A stretch of 5,242 bases of DNA, taken from assembly GCA_029883255.1 (NCBI GenBank), contig JAOUJL010000109.1:1-5242 (forward strand), written 5' to 3'. The position numbers and the translations under genes were made by a program. The DNA comes from Candidatus Bathyarchaeota archaeon (GTDB lineage Archaea; Thermoproteota; Bathyarchaeia; Bathyarchaeales; Bathyarchaeaceae). The notes beneath the pieces were generated by a model that was not told the origin of the DNA, searched no databases, and worked only from the letters and a program-made list of their open reading frames with translations. The stretch's first letter is position 1. Each line of letters starts with the position of its first letter. Shown here piece by piece: positions 4,448 to 5,242 of this stretch.

Positions 4448-5242
4448 ATAACTGACTAAACTTTCAAAGATTAGTTTTCCATCACCGTATTGCAGCATTC
4501 GCACTTGTCTCGTCCAGTCTGGTTGCTGCCACCAATAAAAAGCCCGTTCAGGATGCGGCATCAAACCAAATATTGTCCCTTCTGGATTGCATATTCCTGC
4601 TATATCATGGAAAGAACCATTCGGGTTTGCTGGGAAACTGCCTTCTGCATATTCACCGTTTTTGTTGCAGTAACGGAGCACTAGCTGGTTATTCTCGTAA
4701 AGCCTTTCTAAAAACTGTTTTTCCTTTTCTTTTGCAAACATGAATCTACCCTCCGAATGGGCTACTGGTATCCGCAGAACCTTTCCTCTTAGAATTTTCC
4801 ATGTAAATACACATTTCCCATCGTTCTCATGTTTAAGATAAACCCAACGGCAATTGTAGCCAGGCGGAAAATTAGTTGCCAATGCAGCCTCCGGATACAG
4901 GGTCATTCCATCAAAACCCGGAAGCAAACCAGCCTCAACAAGCACCTGAAAACCGTTGCAAATGCCGAGGATGGGGCGATTTTCATCAACAAAGGTTTTC
5001 AACTCTTTACCCAATTTGGCTAATATCCATTTAGCCCATATAGCCCCTGCTCGCACATAATCCCCGTAAGAGAAGCCGCCTGGAAAAACCAAAACATTGT
5101 ATTCCAGAAGGTTTCGACGTTTAACTAGTTCGTTTATATGCAAAATTTCAGCTTGAATGCCTAACTCCTCAAAAGCACGTTTAGTCTCTGCATCACAGTT
5201 TGTTCCGCCCACACGCAAGACACAAACTTTAATCTCTTCCCG
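4430..5242 (-). CDS. purQ: Phosphoribosylformylglycinamidine synthase subunit PurQ (glutamine amidotransferase), 5' end just outside window
   Basis: PurQ hydrolyses glutamine and channels ammonia to PurL, with PurS, for the ATP-dependent FGAR to FGAM step of de novo purine synthesis in the cytoplasm. The frame is open from the right edge, reading REEIKVCVLRVGGTNCD, so the true start lies a few codons beyond 5242; the TTG at 5218 is an internal Leu codon in the first strand. Class I glutaminase features are intact: FPGGFSYGDYVRAG early in the domain, nucleophile Cys in GICNGFQ (codon 4958-4960), and the His and Glu of the triad in PHPERA (His codon 4553-4555). The visible 270 residues place it among the longer archaeal PurQ proteins, with NGSFHDIAGICNPEGTIFG before the triad. 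It converges on the GNAT remnant with an 18-base overlap. No partner purS or purL is visible here. Confidence 0.96.
   Translation of the reverse strand, partial: REEIKVCVLRVGGTNCDAETKRAFEELGIQAEILHINELVKRRNLLEYNVLVFPGGFSYGDYVRAGAIWAKWILAKLGKELKTFVDENRPILGICNGFQVLVEAGLLPGFDGMTLYPEAALATNFPPGYNCRWVYLKHENDGKCVFTWKILRGKVLRIPVAHSEGRFMFAKEKEKQFLERLYENNQLVLRYCNKNGEYAEGSFPANPNGSFHDIAGICNPEGTIFGLMPHPERAFYWWQQPDWTRQVRMLQYGDGKLIFESLVSYLEKEG

Noticed and set aside
4490..5023. Two 64-residue + strand open frames within purQ
   Set aside because: Both are antisense to conserved PurQ catalytic sequence and show no protein-like features.
5216..5218. TTG as the purQ start codon
   Set aside because: The frame continues to the window edge with IKVCVLRVGGTNCD, the normal first strand of PurQ, so the start must be further upstream.

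Overview
The window looks archaeal, most likely from a Bathyarchaeia-like or other TACK/mesophilic lineage. This is inferred from three things: TATA-box promoters (one giving an almost leaderless start), a free-standing PurQ glutaminase subunit, and a cluster of N-glycosylation-sequon-rich surface proteins sitting beside an ABC-2 transporter. No rRNA, tRNA, CRISPR array or transposase was seen.

Layout: (1) 3-320 (+) is the 3' end of a PfkB/ribokinase-family sugar or nucleoside kinase. (2) 317-~448 (+) is the N-terminal quarter of a GNAT acetyltransferase, coupled to the kinase by an ATGA overlap. (3) ~446-4261 is a ~3.8 kb block holding five membrane- or surface-associated genes in two apparent transcription units. 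The first unit runs from a TATA box near 531-541: ABC ATPase (563-1510), ABC-2 permease (1491-2255), two-TM protein (2270-2758). The second runs from a TATA-like element near 2807-2820: secreted Tyr-rich small protein (2861-3289), then a large surface protein with signal peptide and C-terminal membrane anchor (3301-4341). (4) ~4262-4447 (+) is the C-terminal part of a GNAT domain. (5) 4430-5242 (-) is purQ, convergent with the above and running off the right edge.

The main observation is that the two GNAT pieces have the same orientation, are complementary parts of one domain, and flank the ABC/surface block. The simplest reading is that an ancestral order of pfkB-like kinase, GNAT, then convergent purQ was broken when the ABC cassette replaced roughly the middle third of the GNAT gene. 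The last gene of the cassette appears to have lost its own stop codon at the right junction and now reads about 30 codons into the GNAT remnant out of frame.

Working hypothesis for the cassette: the ATPase and permease form an ABC-2 exporter-like complex, the two-TM protein is an accessory subunit with an external domain, and the two downstream proteins are exported surface components. Substrate and physiological role cannot be read from the sequence. The flanking kinase and purQ are housekeeping metabolism and seem unrelated to the cassette.
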